This document shows, piece by piece, positions 21,925 to 34,094 of a DNA stretch of 64,000 nt. The position numbers and the translations under genes were made by a program. The notes under the pieces are model-generated. The model searched no databases, was not told where the DNA came from, and was given only the letters and a program-made list of their open reading frames with translations. Within the stretch, counting starts at the first letter, position 1. Every line of letters begins with the position of its first letter. Source of the DNA: Watersipora subatra (taxonomy: Eukaryota; Bryozoa; Gymnolaemata; Cheilostomatida; Watersiporidae); assembly GCF_963576615.1 (NCBI RefSeq), contig NC_088717.1:21727344-21791343 (forward strand). Direction: 5' to 3'.

Positions 21925-23437
21925 TATACATTACATGCACTATCATATGGCTTTACATTACATACACTATCGTATGATTATACATTCCATGCATTTTCAT
22001 ATGGTTTTACATTATATGCACTATCATATGGTTTTAAAATAACATGCACAATCATATGGTTTTATATTACATGCATTATCATATGGTTTTACATTACATG
22101 CACAATCATATGGTTTTATAGTACATGCATTATCCTAGGGTTTAAAATTACATGCATTATCCTAGGGTTTTACATTACATGCACTATCATATGGTTTTAC
22201 ATTATATGCACAATCATATGGTTTTATATTACATGCATTATCATATGGTTTTACATTACATGCACAGTCATATGGTTTTATACTACATGCATTATCCTAG
22301 GGATTAAAATTACATGCATTATCCTAGGGTTTTAAATTACATGCATTATCATATGGTTTTACATTACATGCATTATCATATGGTTTTACATTATATGCAC
22401 TATCATATGGTTATATATTACATGCAATATCATATAGTTTTACATTACATGCATTATCACATGGTTTTACATTACATGCATTATCACATGGTTTTACATT
22501 ACATGCGCAATCATATGGTTTAATATTACGTGCATTATCCTAGGGTTTTAAATTACATGCATTATCCTAGGGTTTTAAATTACATGCATTATCATATGGT
22601 TTTACATTACATGCATTATCATATGGTTTTACATTATATGCACTATCATATGGTTATATATTACACGCAATATCATATAGTTTTACATTACATGCATTAT
22701 CACATGGTTTTACATTACATGCATTATCATATGGTTTTACATTATATGCACTATCATATGGTTATATATTACATGCAATATCATATAGTTTTACATTACA
22801 TGCATTATCACATGGTTTTACATTACATGCATTATCACATGGTTTTACATTACATGCACAATCATATGGTTTTATACTACATGCATTATCTTATGTTTTT
22901 ATATTACATGCACTATCATATGGTTATACATTACATGCATTATTAATGTTTTTACATTACATGCATTATCATAGAGTTTTATATTACATGCACTATCAAA
23001 TGGTTTTATATTACATGCACTATCATATGGTTTTACATTACATGCACAATCATATGGTTTTATAGTACATGCACAACATATGGTTTTATATTACATGCAC
23101 TATCATATGGTTTTACATTACATGCGTTATCATATGGTTTTACATTATATGCACTATCATATAGTTATATATTACATGCAATATCATAAAGTTTTACATT
23201 ACATGCATTTTCATATGGTTTTACATTACATGTGCAATCATATGGTTTTATATTACATGCATTATCATATATGGTTTTATATTACATGCGTTATTATATG
23301 GTTTTACATTACATGCAATATCATATGGCTCTACATTACATGCACTATCATATGGTTATACATTACATGCATTATAATATGGTTATACATTACATGCACT
23401 ATCATATGGTTATACATTACACGCATCATCATATGCT
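21925..23437 (+). repeat. 27-bp minisatellite, about 56 copies (intron 2)
   Basis: The unit is ACATTACATGCATTATCATA then TGGTTTT. Each unit carries the palindromes ATGCAT and CATATG, and some carry CCTAGG. Since 27 is nine codons and the unit lacks stops in some frames, it produces long open frames (MHYHMVLHY repeats) that I regard as non-coding because they lie in an intron and have no other coding sign. Confidence 0.93.
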
Positions 23438-24063
23438 TTTATCAAACTTTTGTAATCACTACAGAAACATCCTATGCGACATATTACGACAAACATAACA
23501 TACATAACAAGCATTCAATTTTGTATTGTGTTTCATTTTGTATCTCCTTTAGTATTTTTAAAGTCCCATGTGATGTGTATACAAATTCGGAATCATCCGC
23601 TCTTTGCCAGGTGTGATGCGTGTCAACTTTAACATGCTGCAGAGTATGCTCATTTTAATCATTAATATTAGTTATTACAACCAGACAACATTGCTTTATA
23701 TTTGTTGAATCACAGTTTAGGAAATCTAATCTTTCACCTTCATTTAGCATTGACAGTTATATAATTCTGACCATATTGACTGAATGGCAGCAGTTGGTCA
23801 TTGAATAGGTAATCACTTGCTGACAAATGTAGCTAAAATGTGAATAACGATGACCTACATGTAAATGTTATAAAGCATTATTTTAAATCATCATAGTGGT
23901 TAGCTATGTGTAATGGGTAGATATTAAATATTTGTGGTATCTTCCACAAACATTAACGTAAATATAACTAAACTTTGGTTGTAGCAACAAAAGCTGGTGA
24001 ACATTTACAATTGTGAAATGTTTATGAAATGAACATTTCACAAGTATAATCATATGTTTGCAG

Positions 24064-24112
24064 GCATATGATGATCCTTTCTATCTTTATGATGCTGATG
24101 GTCAAGGTCAAG
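24064..24112 (+). CDS. LRR gene, third coding exon
   Basis: An acceptor (TTTGCAG, ending 24063) and a strong donor (AAG|GTGAGT at 24113) enclose 49 nt coding AYDDPFYLYDADGQGQ, phase 0 to 1. The single leftover G joins the GT of the exon at 35644 to give Gly. The exon is short and acidic. The following intron is 11.5 kb and contains the hAT and P-type elements. Confidence 0.6.
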
Positions 24113-24122
24113 GTGAGTTAGA

Positions 24123-24345
24123 AGTAGAGCTGCGCCAATTTTTGTATTGAAATGGGTATCAGTGCCGATATGGGTGTTAAGTATCTGAATCGGTATTGGC
24201 TGATCTTTTCTTTAAAAAATCTGAAACTTCAGATACTTTTTACAGATCAACAATTTCGCAGAAAACAGTATGTTAGCCTGCTACACTAGTAAAATTCACC
24301 AGCTGCACGTTCCTTACTCTTTCCTACTGAATTTTGGTGTTTCAT
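24123..24345 (+). repeat. hAT-like terminal repeat with AATCGG motifs, copy 1
   Basis: GAGCTGCGCC...GGTATCAGTGCCGATATGGG and AATCGGTATTGG are shared with 38463-38655. Nested CCGATA/TATCGG motifs near a GAGCTGC terminus are common in hAT-type elements (established pattern). Only one end is visible. Confidence 0.5.
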
Positions 24346-24912
24346 GTTTTGGGCATCATTGTTCAACAAAGTCCACCATTTTATTGTTTTAAGTTGCGAT
24401 TACATTAGAATTTGGTGAAACTTAATCAGCTGGTAATTCAGAACAATCTTATATCAGAATGTTGACAAGCAACTGGCTGAATTTCAAACAGTTCCGTAAC
24501 CGACTGATCATCTCTTGCCGAAAACCAATCAAAAAGAACTTCATCAGCCAATGCATGTACTTTCATTTCATAATGAGCGACCATCAGTTTCAGTTCTAAG
24601 AAGATTAAATAGTGGTAACTTATTTGTGTTGAAGCTTGTCTACCAGAAATCAAAAGATTATCAAATCTTTTTTATTACTGACAATTACTACTAATACAAT
24701 ATTTTAAACATTGCTGAATACATTGGGAAGTTGTATAACAGTTATTGTACGAACAGTTGATTAGAGAGTAGTTCAAATATTATAAACTGTCATACTTGAG
24801 ACAACCAGGTAAGAAGCATTGGGGTTGTGTTGATATTTTTAAAGATGAGTAAATCTGTAAAGTAAAGATTTATATTTCATTCATAGCAGGGCTTTTTCAA
24901 TGAACTAGATTG

Positions 24913-27249
24913 CAGTGGTTCTTAACCAGGGAGGAATCCCCCCAGGGGGAATTTTGGGATTTTAGGGGGGAATTTGACAGTTTGCCAAAGGGGATTTGGG
25001 TGGCACCAATTTTTTTATATAAAGGGCAGCGAGAAGTGAATGAATTTTGGTCGTTTCAACAAAGCCAAGATCTAAAACTGCGGAAAAGGTAAGGATTGCT
25101 ACACTACATGCATATACATACCTAAAATATTAATTGTTCAGTTACCGATTTGGTTTGCATAAACGTATAACATTTTAACAATTTGCTCTGTAGCCTAACA
25201 TATGTATGACGTTTTGCTCATGTAGATATTGAATGTATTCAAATATTTTGATTGCATATCCTATATTGTAGGTGTTAGAAATGTCAAAGACAAAAAGACA
25301 AAAATATGATGATTCCTACCTTAACTATGGATTCACTAGTATGATTAAAACTGGCATCGAAGTACCACAATACTACAACAATACTACACAATAATACCGC
25401 AACACTTAAGAAATAAACATGCAGAACACATGGATAAATTAAAGCCGTTCTTTGAAGCTAAAGAGAGAGAACTCAAGCGGGCAAAACCGGATTCCACTGG
25501 CAGCTTTCATATCCAAGCACAGGCCATTACCGAGGCATCTTATGCTCTGTCTTACCGTATTGCCAGAGATAAGAAGCCACCTACCATTTGTGAAACATTA
25601 GTTAAACCTTGTCTGCTGGAGTGTACTAAGATTGTTCTCGGAGACACAACCGCTCAAAAGATAGCTGATTTATCCCTCTCAGACAGCACAGTGAAATCGA
25701 GGATCGATGATATGTCTGGGGAAATAAAGAGGCAAGTAATTGAAAAGATCAAGTCATCTCCCATTTTGCCATTCAACTTGATGAGTCCACTGATGTTGCT
25801 AGCATTACGCAGCTGGTGGTGTTTGCACTCTATGTACACAGAGAGACAATTGAGGAAGAATTTCTGTTCTGCAGTCCTCTAACAGAGACCACCACAGCTG
25901 CTGATGTTATGAACCTGGTTTTCAACTTCTTCAGCAAAGAACATCTGGACTGGACAAACTAATTGGAGTTTGCACTGATGGTGCTCCAGCCATGCTTGGC
26001 TGTCATGCTGGATTTGTACAGTTGGTATAAGAAAAGAATCATTTAGTGGTGAGTACCCATTGCAATAACTCTTCCCAAAGGATTGCAAGAACACCTTTCT
26101 TCAGTGATTGAAGTAGTAAACTTTAACAAAGGTTCTGCCTTGCAAAAACGTCTCTTCCACAAGTTATGCGAATATATGAATGCTGGCACTCGTCACTATG
26201 GTTCCACACCGAAGTTCGATGGTTATCAAAGGGTAACATGCTTCTGCGTTTTTTCAATCTACGAGCAGAGGTCAATGAGTTCTTGAAAACTCATAACAAA
26301 CCCAAACTACTGGCTTCAATACAGGTGGAAGGCTTCCATCAGTGTCTTGCTTACCTGGTTGACATATTTGGTTCAATCAATGAAGTGAACACAAAGATGC
26401 AAGGTAGAGATGGAAATGTGTTGAATGTAAGTGATAGCTTAAATGCATTCAAGGACAAGCTCAAACTCTGTGTGAAAAGACTGGCTATTGGGAATGTAAG
26501 AGTTTCATTTCCAGTTCTGCATTCATTAGTTGACAAGAAAGCTCCTTCTGCTTCTTTGCTAACCGACATAAAGCATCACCTAAACAGCTTGATAGCAGAG
26601 TTTGAGAGATATTTTCCAAAAATAGATCCTAGGACAGCAATCGATGAGCCTGACCCAAGACCCTTTTAGGCGCAATGTCCACGAGATTCTGGAACAGTTT
26701 TAGGAGGAGTTTTTGGAACTGACAAACAACTCCGCATTGAAAGACGACTTCAAGAAGCTATTAATAGAGCACTTTTGAGTTCAGGCCCAAATATTGTATC
26801 TCAACATAAGCCTGGCCACTTTTAAGATGCTCATACCACTTGCTTCTACATATCTTTGCGAGTCAGCATTTTCAGCAATGTTAACCATAAATAGCAAATC
26901 TAGAAACCGTCTGGAAGTAGAAGCTGACCTATGGTGTGCCCTATCCACAACAACTCTTAACATCAAAATTCTGGTCAGCTCCAAACAAACACAGAAATCG
27001 CACTAGTCTGCTGACTGTCTTACATTGATAGATATATTGAGTTCCAGTATATATTCATTTTTAATATTCCATGTAGATATGACTGTAATAAATGCATATA
27101 TAGATGTATATATATGTATATGAGTTATATGTAAATAAAGTTCACTATCTAGTTACAGTGTATTATTTGAAGGAGTTGGGAGAGGCAGGGAATTTCTGTC
27201 TTTAGGTTGGGAAAAAGGGGAATGGGGCAAAAAAGGTTAAGAACCACTG
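24913..27249 (+). mobile_element. hAT element (ZBED5/Buster-like) with degenerate transposase
   Basis: Terminal inverted repeats CAGTGGTTCTTAACC (24913-24927) and GGTTAAGAACCACTG (27235-27249) are perfect over 15 bp and of hAT Charlie/Buster type. The flanks AACTAGAT and AACTGGAG agree at six of eight bases, consistent with a worn 8-bp target duplication. A second GGTTAAGAACCACTG end lies at 27512-27526, so a related copy or duplicated end sits beside it. Confidence 0.85.
25281..27006 (+). pseudogene. hAT transposase pseudogene (ZBED5/GTF2IRD2/SCAND3-like)
   Basis: Fragments in different frames read in order as one hAT transposase. The N-terminus is MSKTKRQKYDDSYLNYGFT (25281). A helical region follows (25430-25790). 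DESTDVASITQLVVFALYV contains the first catalytic Asp (~25777). CTDGAPAMLGCHAGF holds the second (~25975). EVRWLSKGNMLLRFFNLRAE (~26215) contains the conserved Trp. The C-terminal dimerisation region, with LCESAFSAMLTINSKSRNRL, is near 26850-26930. At least three frameshifts or stops break it (near 25425, 25780, 25960 and 26200), and an in-frame stop follows DPRPF at 26667. The BED finger is not evident. It is clearly non-functional and in the same orientation as the host LRR gene. Confidence 0.87.
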
Positions 27250-27530
27250 AACTGGAGTATAGAGGTGAATGTTAAAGGAAGCTTATTGATTTTTGTGGTT
27301 GATTGATCACTCTTCCACTGTTATAGAAACCATGATCTAACTTCTGGTGATGATTGCCATCAAATGAAAATATTGTAGCATATGACTTAAAATTTAGGTC
27401 CTTATTTAACTCCATAGCCGGAGTGATTTTAGGATGTGACTTGAAAAGTTTCTCAAAGCATTGCAGTTTCATAACTGAAAGCGAAGATTGAAATTCGGGG
27501 AATTCTCTTTTGGTTAAGAACCACTGGGAT

Positions 27531-29506
27531 AGAGTCTGTTGTTATAGGTAGAGTCTATTGTTATAGGTAAAGTCTACTGTTATAGGTAGAGTCTATGGTT
27601 ATAGGTAGAGTCTATGGTTATAGGTAGTCTATTATTATAGGTAGAGTCTATTGTTATAGGTAGTCTATCATTATAGGTATGGTTCATTGTTATAGGTAGA
27701 GTCTATTGTTATAGGTAAAGTCAATTGTTATATGGAGAGTCTATTATTATAGTTAGAGGCTATCGTTATAGGTAGAGTTTAACATTATAGGTAGAGGCTA
27801 TCATTATAGGTAGAGTTTAACATTATATGTAGAGGCTATCGTTATAGGTAGAGTCTATTGTTATAGGTAGAGTCTACTGTTATCAGTAGTCTATTGTTAT
27901 TGGATAGAGTCTATTGTTATTGGGTAGAGTTTATTGTTATAGGTAGAGTGTATTGTTATAAGTAGATTTTATTGTTATAGGAAGAGTCTAATGTTATAGG
28001 TAGAGTCTATGGTTATAGGTAGAGTGTATTGTTATAGGTAGGGTCTATTGTTATAGGTAGTCTATTATTATAGGTAGAGTCTATTGTTATAGGTAGATCT
28101 ATCGTTATAGGTAGAGTTCATTGTTATAGGTAGAGTCTATTGTTATAGGTAAAGTCAATTGTTATATGGAGAGTCTATTATTATAGTTAGAGGCTATCGT
28201 TATAGGTAGAGTTTAACATTATAGGTAGAGGCTATCATTATAGGTAGAGTTTAACATTATATGTAGAGGCTATCGTTATAGGTAGAGTCTATTGTTATAG
28301 GTAGAGTCTACTGTTATCAGTAGTCTATTGTTATTGGGTAGAGTTTATTGTTATAGGTAGAGTGTATTGTTATAAGTAGATTTTATTGTTATAGGTAGAG
28401 TCTAATGTTATAGGTAGAGTCTATGGTTATAGGTAGTCTATTATTATATGTAGAGTCTATTGTTATAGGTAGTCTATCATTATAGGTATGGTTCATTGTT
28501 ATAGGTAGAGTCTATTGTTATAGGTAAAGTCAATTGTTATAAGTAGAGTATATTATTATAGTTAAAGGCTATCGTTATAGGTAGAGTTTAACATTATAGG
28601 TAGAGGCTATCGTTATAGGTAGAGTCTATTGTTATAGGTAGAGTAGATCGTTATAGGTAGAGTCTATTGTTATAGGTAGAGTCTATTGTTATAGATAAAG
28701 TATATTGTTATAGATAAAGTATATTGTTATAGGTAGAGTATATTGTTATAGGTAGAGGCTATCATTATAGGTAGAGTCTACTGTTATACCTAGAGTCTAT
28801 CGTTACAGGTAGAGTCTATTGTTATATGTATTCTTTTGTTATAGGTAGAGTTTAATGTTATAGGTGGAGTCTACCGTTATAAGTAGAGACTATTGTTATA
28901 GGTAGAGTCTATCATTATAGGTAGAGTATATTATTATAGGTAGAGTCTATCGTTATAGGTAGAGTCTCTTATTATAAGCAGAGTCTATTGTTATAGGTAG
29001 ATCCTATCGTTATAGGTAGAGTCTCATGTTATAGGTAGAGTCTTTTGTTATAAGTAGAATCTATTGTTATAGGTAGAGTCTATTGTTATAGGTAGAGTCT
29101 ATTGTTATAGGTATAGTTTCTTGTTATAGGTAGTGTCTATTGTTATAGGTATAGTTTCTTGTTATAGGTAGAGTCTCATGTTATAGGTAGAGTCTATCAT
29201 TATAGGTAGAGTCCGTTGTTATGCGTAGTCTATTGTTATAGGTAGAGTCTTTTGTTATAGGTAGAGTCTATCATTATAAGTAGAGTCCATTGTTATATGT
29301 AGACTCTATTGTTATAAGTGGAGTCTATTGTTACAGGTGTAGTCTATTGTTATAGGTTTAGTCTATTGTTATAGGTAGAGTCTATTGTTATAGGTAGAGT
29401 CTATTGTTATAGGTTGAGTCTATTGTTATAGGTAGAGTCTATTGTTATAGGTAGAGTCTATCGTTATAGGTAGAGTCTATTGTTATAGGTAGAGTCTATT
29501 GTTATA
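27531..29506 (+). repeat. 19-bp minisatellite, roughly 100 copies
   Basis: The unit GGTAGAGTCTATTGTTATA is repeated with many variants and some higher-order duplication: ~27590-27900 and ~28060-28340 repeat the same run of variants. It resumes at 34025 after a 4.5-kb insertion. Confidence 0.93.
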
Positions 29507-32500
29507 CCCTACAGGATGAATTTATTCGCGGAGTTTTATTTTGCAAAAATTGAAATTTCTTGCATATTCGCGGATTAATTTATTCGCGGCTAAAAACTGT
29601 CAATCTTTAGGAATAGTTAACTTTATTGCGGATAACAATAGAGTTAACCCTACTCATGCGCTCATTGCGCATTTCGGTTTCTGTTTAGCTTACAACTACG
29701 CGTCGATCGTGCTCAGCTATAATTTTTTTGCTGCGTTCTGATGTTTTCATGAGTATTCATCGATTTTGAGGCCTTTGATGAACCAACAATTTGTGGTAAG
29801 TAATGAGTTTTTTTAAAAACCATTTACGAAATTAGTTGAATCTTACTTCGGTTCTTCGGTAAAACGCAATATATATTTTTTCCATCGCTACCACTTCGTT
29901 TTTTGTTTTAGTGTGAGAGAGGGATATTTCATCATACACGGAAGCACAATGACTGCAAGGGTGGTAGATGTCATTCTTAGAAGATCACCAATCATTCAGG
30001 GAGATCTAGAAAATGAGGTAGAAGTAACCACACCTGCTATGGAGGAGAATATATCTGTTTTTGAAAAAAGAACAAAAACGCCTTTACAAGCACAAATCTT
30101 TGGCCAACCGGCAGAACTTTGCAACAGTAAGCCACGAGGAAAGATCTGATGATAACATTTTTACCAGTCATGTATTAGCGAGAGAATCACCTTTAACATC
30201 TACCCAAGACAGTGACAGCGACAGAGCTGCTATTACCTAAATAACTAGTCAGAGAGCACCATTACACGCTACTATTCACTTATCAAGAGTACCAGTTTAA
30301 TTTTATTGCTAGACAACCGCCATATGGACTAAAGTGCTTATATTTACTCCGTTCATCGTTTGTAAAATTTTATTTGTTTTTGAAATATTTTATTTGTACA
30401 CTCAAGTTTGTAATAAATTATACTATATCTATACATGAAAAAAATATAATTTAATCATGTTTTCATGCGGCGATATTAAGGAGTTGTTGTCGATGAAGGT
30501 GTCTAGGTTGACTGGTTGCTTCTCTGCCAATATTCCTGTCTTGATAAATATTACTACTTGTCTCTAGTTTTTGTAATCGGAGTAGGTTGTTTCATTCTCA
30601 ATCTGCAGTAAACACAAAAAAGAAAAAATATTTAAAGTTTTAAGGAAGTACAAAAACAATAGCTGAAGTATTTGATGAAAGTGATCAGTTATGAAACAAA
30701 AGAATTAACTAATGCAGTTTAATATGGAAAAACGTATTTGCGCTGCAAATCAAATACATACCATAATGTCCAGATCAGAATCATGATTGTCCTCAACTTC
30801 GGTATTAGAGATTGATGGAGTTGATGTCTGTGTAAAAAAACTAGGAGAGATTTTTTGCGATGACAAAGCCATGCCGAATAACTTGTGAAAACCTTGAATA
30901 ATTTTGTAAAGTTCGATGCAGTGGCAATAAAACTCGAAGCCCGGCGATGATTTTAATGAAGTTTTGGAACTCGGCTACGTTTAGTACTTTTGCCATTAAA
31001 CTTAAAACCCCTGGAATGGCAATCACGTGACTGTTACGTTGATAGTGATACGTAACGTATGCGCCATATTGGAGAGCTAATCGAATGCTAATTCGGTTTG
31101 TAAACAAACAGTGAAAAATGACAGAAATGTACATAATGAATAGTTATTTTCCAGTTGGGTATTAATGAAAACTCCTCCTATACAACATTTAGAGTGCTCT
31201 GATAAAAGAAAACCTATTTATAACATATGGAGTGGGATATATCAAATGATAAGTACATTGTATATGTCAAAAGGATTTTCGTGGACCATGTTTTTCATGC
31301 AAACTGTGGTATTACAGATGCATAAACCCAGCAAATGATATACTCAGGCAAATAACAACTGTTCCATTATATTAAAATTTATATTACATATGCATAATTG
31401 CATATAGAAAAACTTAGCACATGAAGTATTTCGATAAAAACAACACATAGGTATGCTGCCAAAGCAGAAACTGTTTTCAAGATTTAAGTGATGATAGCTT
31501 ATGAATGTATGATATGTATAATACAGTATCTGTAAAAGATGAAATGAACTACTGCAACAACTAAACAAAAATTAAAAACAGTTGTATTAGAAGATAATCA
31601 AAATAATGCAAACAAAGAAATACAGGAGTTAGTGTAATCAGATCACTAAATGTCAACAACACGTTACAGAAACTGTGTAAAAGGACATTTGTATACCACT
31701 GAATATTGAGCCAAGGGTCATCAGAGTTTCTTAGAACTAAATCAGATTAGGAATAACAGCGCAACAACAGCTGCAGATGAATATTACAGTGATTACATTG
31801 TTACTGGCCATTAAAAAGTACTACTTTAGTATTGTATGCCACAAAGATGCACATTGCAGTTTCAGTGTAGTATTTGAGCAAAATGATGCTGTCGGAGATC
31901 ATAACAGGACTGAATAAGGTTTTTCATCAATGATGCAGTAGTTGAATATGCCATCTGCTGTATCCGTAAGGTGTTTCCCAAGGCATAACACATCACTAGA
32001 TCTTACACTACCGATAAAATACCCCACACAATGGAGTGGATCTGGTTTTGTATTAATACGAAAGTATTGATCTGCAACTAGCAGGATCCTGATGACACCG
32101 TCTGATTGATGCATCAATCCTCCATTGTTTTGTAGCTCGAGTAAATTATAGAGATGTCGGTACTGGATACTTGACTTAGTGGTAACCAGCGACTGATGGC
32201 TAATGTCACGACAGCACTTTAGTTAGCTTTTGCACAATGTAGCCAGCTATATAGACTATACTGTTACCTGCAACAGAAAATTGACATCTGAAATCATTGA
32301 GTTCCACAAACTGATTAACTTCTGAAGTAGCCTGTATGATGAGAATCTCGTTTTGAGCAGTAACGTTACCTGTCTTACTTACCAGCATCTGATTTTGCAC
32401 CACATTTGCTGATAAGTTTGCGAAAGGTAGCCTTAAACTGAGTAACAGTAGGATTATTATTCCAACCACCTAAACAAAAGCATCAATTATAACAATTACA

Positions 32501-34024
32501 TTAATCAACAAAAATGAATGGCTTATTCACATGAACATCGTACCCTTAATATACAACAACACAACTAATAAAATAAGCAAAAATACAAGTGATTACAAGC
32601 TCTTAAAAGCTCAAAAACAAAAAGCCGACATAGATTGGAATCGGTTTATTTATCTGACGTAGTCATTACAGTTTGGTTAAACTACTTTAAGTCGAACAAC
32701 CTTGCAGCACTGTGCTTGACAATATGGTTTTAAAGTCAATCATTGGAAAGCATCATTCAACATTGAAAAGTATTTACCTTTAAATGACTTCAGTCGAACG
32801 TTTTAACCTGTTGTCAAAACATGGACCATTGAAATGTTCGTTGCATATAAGTGCCCAAGGATCAGGCTTATTCACTCTTCTGCGGTTGCGATACCATTGT
32901 AAATAACAAGAGTTCTCAGTTGCTTTGTTTAGAAATCTAAAAATTATAATGAAACTATAGTAGTTAGTTAGCAACAGTAGTAATAACAATAGTATTATTA
33001 CTCTTTTCTCATTACGGCTAGCTATATCCAGGTACAACAATAAATAATATTATAGGCACTACAAACATTTTTTTCAAATATAAATATTTAGAAATAACCT
33101 AATGATTTGTAGTTCCAAAGTATTATTATAAAAAAAAAATTTCCAAGTTTAAATAATAAAAACCTTCGTTCTGAAGGAAGAACATTTCACTTACTAGCTT
33201 ATAAATTTATCTAATCACCGACAAAATACAGTCAAACTCGTACACTCAGTAGTGACACTGATCGACTCTCACTCACCCAGTGACTAATGTAGTAGAACTA
33301 ACTAGTGGCAGTATTAACTAGTAGTAGCACAGCTAGTAGTAGTTGTAGACTTTAGCAATAGTAATATAACTAGTAGTAGAAGTGACTCACTTGTCAAATG
33401 TCATGCCCTTTCCTTTGAAAGTCCATTCGTGCGGTTTTTGCAGTTCATGGAATAGCAATAGCACTGTGCACCTACACCTTTCTCTCTCTTACATAAATTA
33501 TTAGTAGTAATCTCAGTAGTCTGTTCCTTTGATTTAGCGGTGTATTCGTGATCTTCCATAGCGGTTAAATCTGAAATTAGATTTCTTTCTCACATTGAAC
33601 ACAATTAAATCAACTCAAATGGTAGGTGAAAATGGCATCGGCGGGATTTCCGTACTCACAAATGACCTCTACCATTCCAGGGGTTTTGAGTTCAATGATT
33701 TTTTCCTAGCGGCTATTTTTGCGATGATGCCATTCTGCGTATTTTGTGACAACCTTGAATAATTTTGTAAAGAAATGTGATGCATTGGCAATGGTGTTTG
33801 CTCAAAGCCCAGGCAATGATTTAAAAAAATGTTTTAGAACCCAACTACGTGTAGTATTTATATTAAAAACTAGCCTAGCGGCTAGTTTTTAATTTGATGC
33901 AGTAGTTATTCTCCCTTGTGATTAAAAATAGAACTAATTAGTTCACGGAATTTAATTAGTCGCAGAATTGACTGTTCGCGAAATTGCGAATTTTATAACC
34001 AACGAATATTTTCATCCTGTAGGG
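29507..34024 (-). mobile_element. TA-flanked element carrying a P/THAP9-type transposase remnant, inside the 19-bp array
   Basis: The termini CCCTACAGGATGAA (29507-29520) and TTCATCCTGTAGGG (34011-34024) are exact inverses. They are flanked by TA on both sides (29505-29506, 34025-34026), and the flanking 19-bp array closes cleanly if the element and one TA are removed. Within it, a second inverted pair (30994-31019 and 33672-33697, AAAACCCCTGGAATGG type) and ~150-bp direct repeats (~30838-30990 and ~33704-33860) surround the P-type coding remnant. Either one element acquired subterminal repeats, or a P-type element is nested in a TA-target element. P elements normally duplicate 8 bp, which favours nesting. 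Confidence 0.72.
31899..33559 (-). pseudogene. P-element/THAP9-type transposase pseudogene, catalytic middle missing
   Basis: Three exon-like pieces occur in order on the minus strand. Exon A (33559-33391) begins MEDHEYTAKS and holds the start of a THAP zinc finger (CYCYSMNCKNRTNG), then after a one-base shift GKGMTFDK, with a GTGAGT donor. Exon B (32936-32778) continues the THAP domain with FLNKATENSCYLQWYRNRRR, ICNEHFNGPCF and RLKRST, then an in-frame TAA just before a GTAAAT donor. Exon C (32469 to TGA 31899-31901) has WNNNPTVTQFKATFRKLI, later YIAGYIVQKL, then after a frameshift NGGLMHQSDGVIRILLVADQ, all signatures of the P-element transposase C-terminal half. Only ~300 bp separates B and C, so the RNase H-like catalytic region is absent. 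It is a deletion derivative comparable in kind to known internally deleted P elements. Confidence 0.8.
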
Positions 34025-34094
34025 TAGGTAGAGTCTACAGTTATAGATAGAGTCTATTGTTATAAGTAGAGTGTATTGTTATAGGTAGATCTAG
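34025..34094 (+). repeat. 19-bp minisatellite, right remainder
   Basis: GGTAGAGTCTACAGTTATAG and two further units continue the array of 27531-29506 beyond the inserted element. Confidence 0.9.

Noticed and set aside
21859-23616. Long His/Tyr/Met-rich frames as a possible repeat protein
   Set aside because: Generated by a stop-free 27-bp minisatellite inside an intron. No start context, splice sites or domain.
27531-29506. Regular short repeats as a CRISPR array
   Set aside because: Units are contiguous 19-mers with no unique spacers, and the DNA is eukaryotic.
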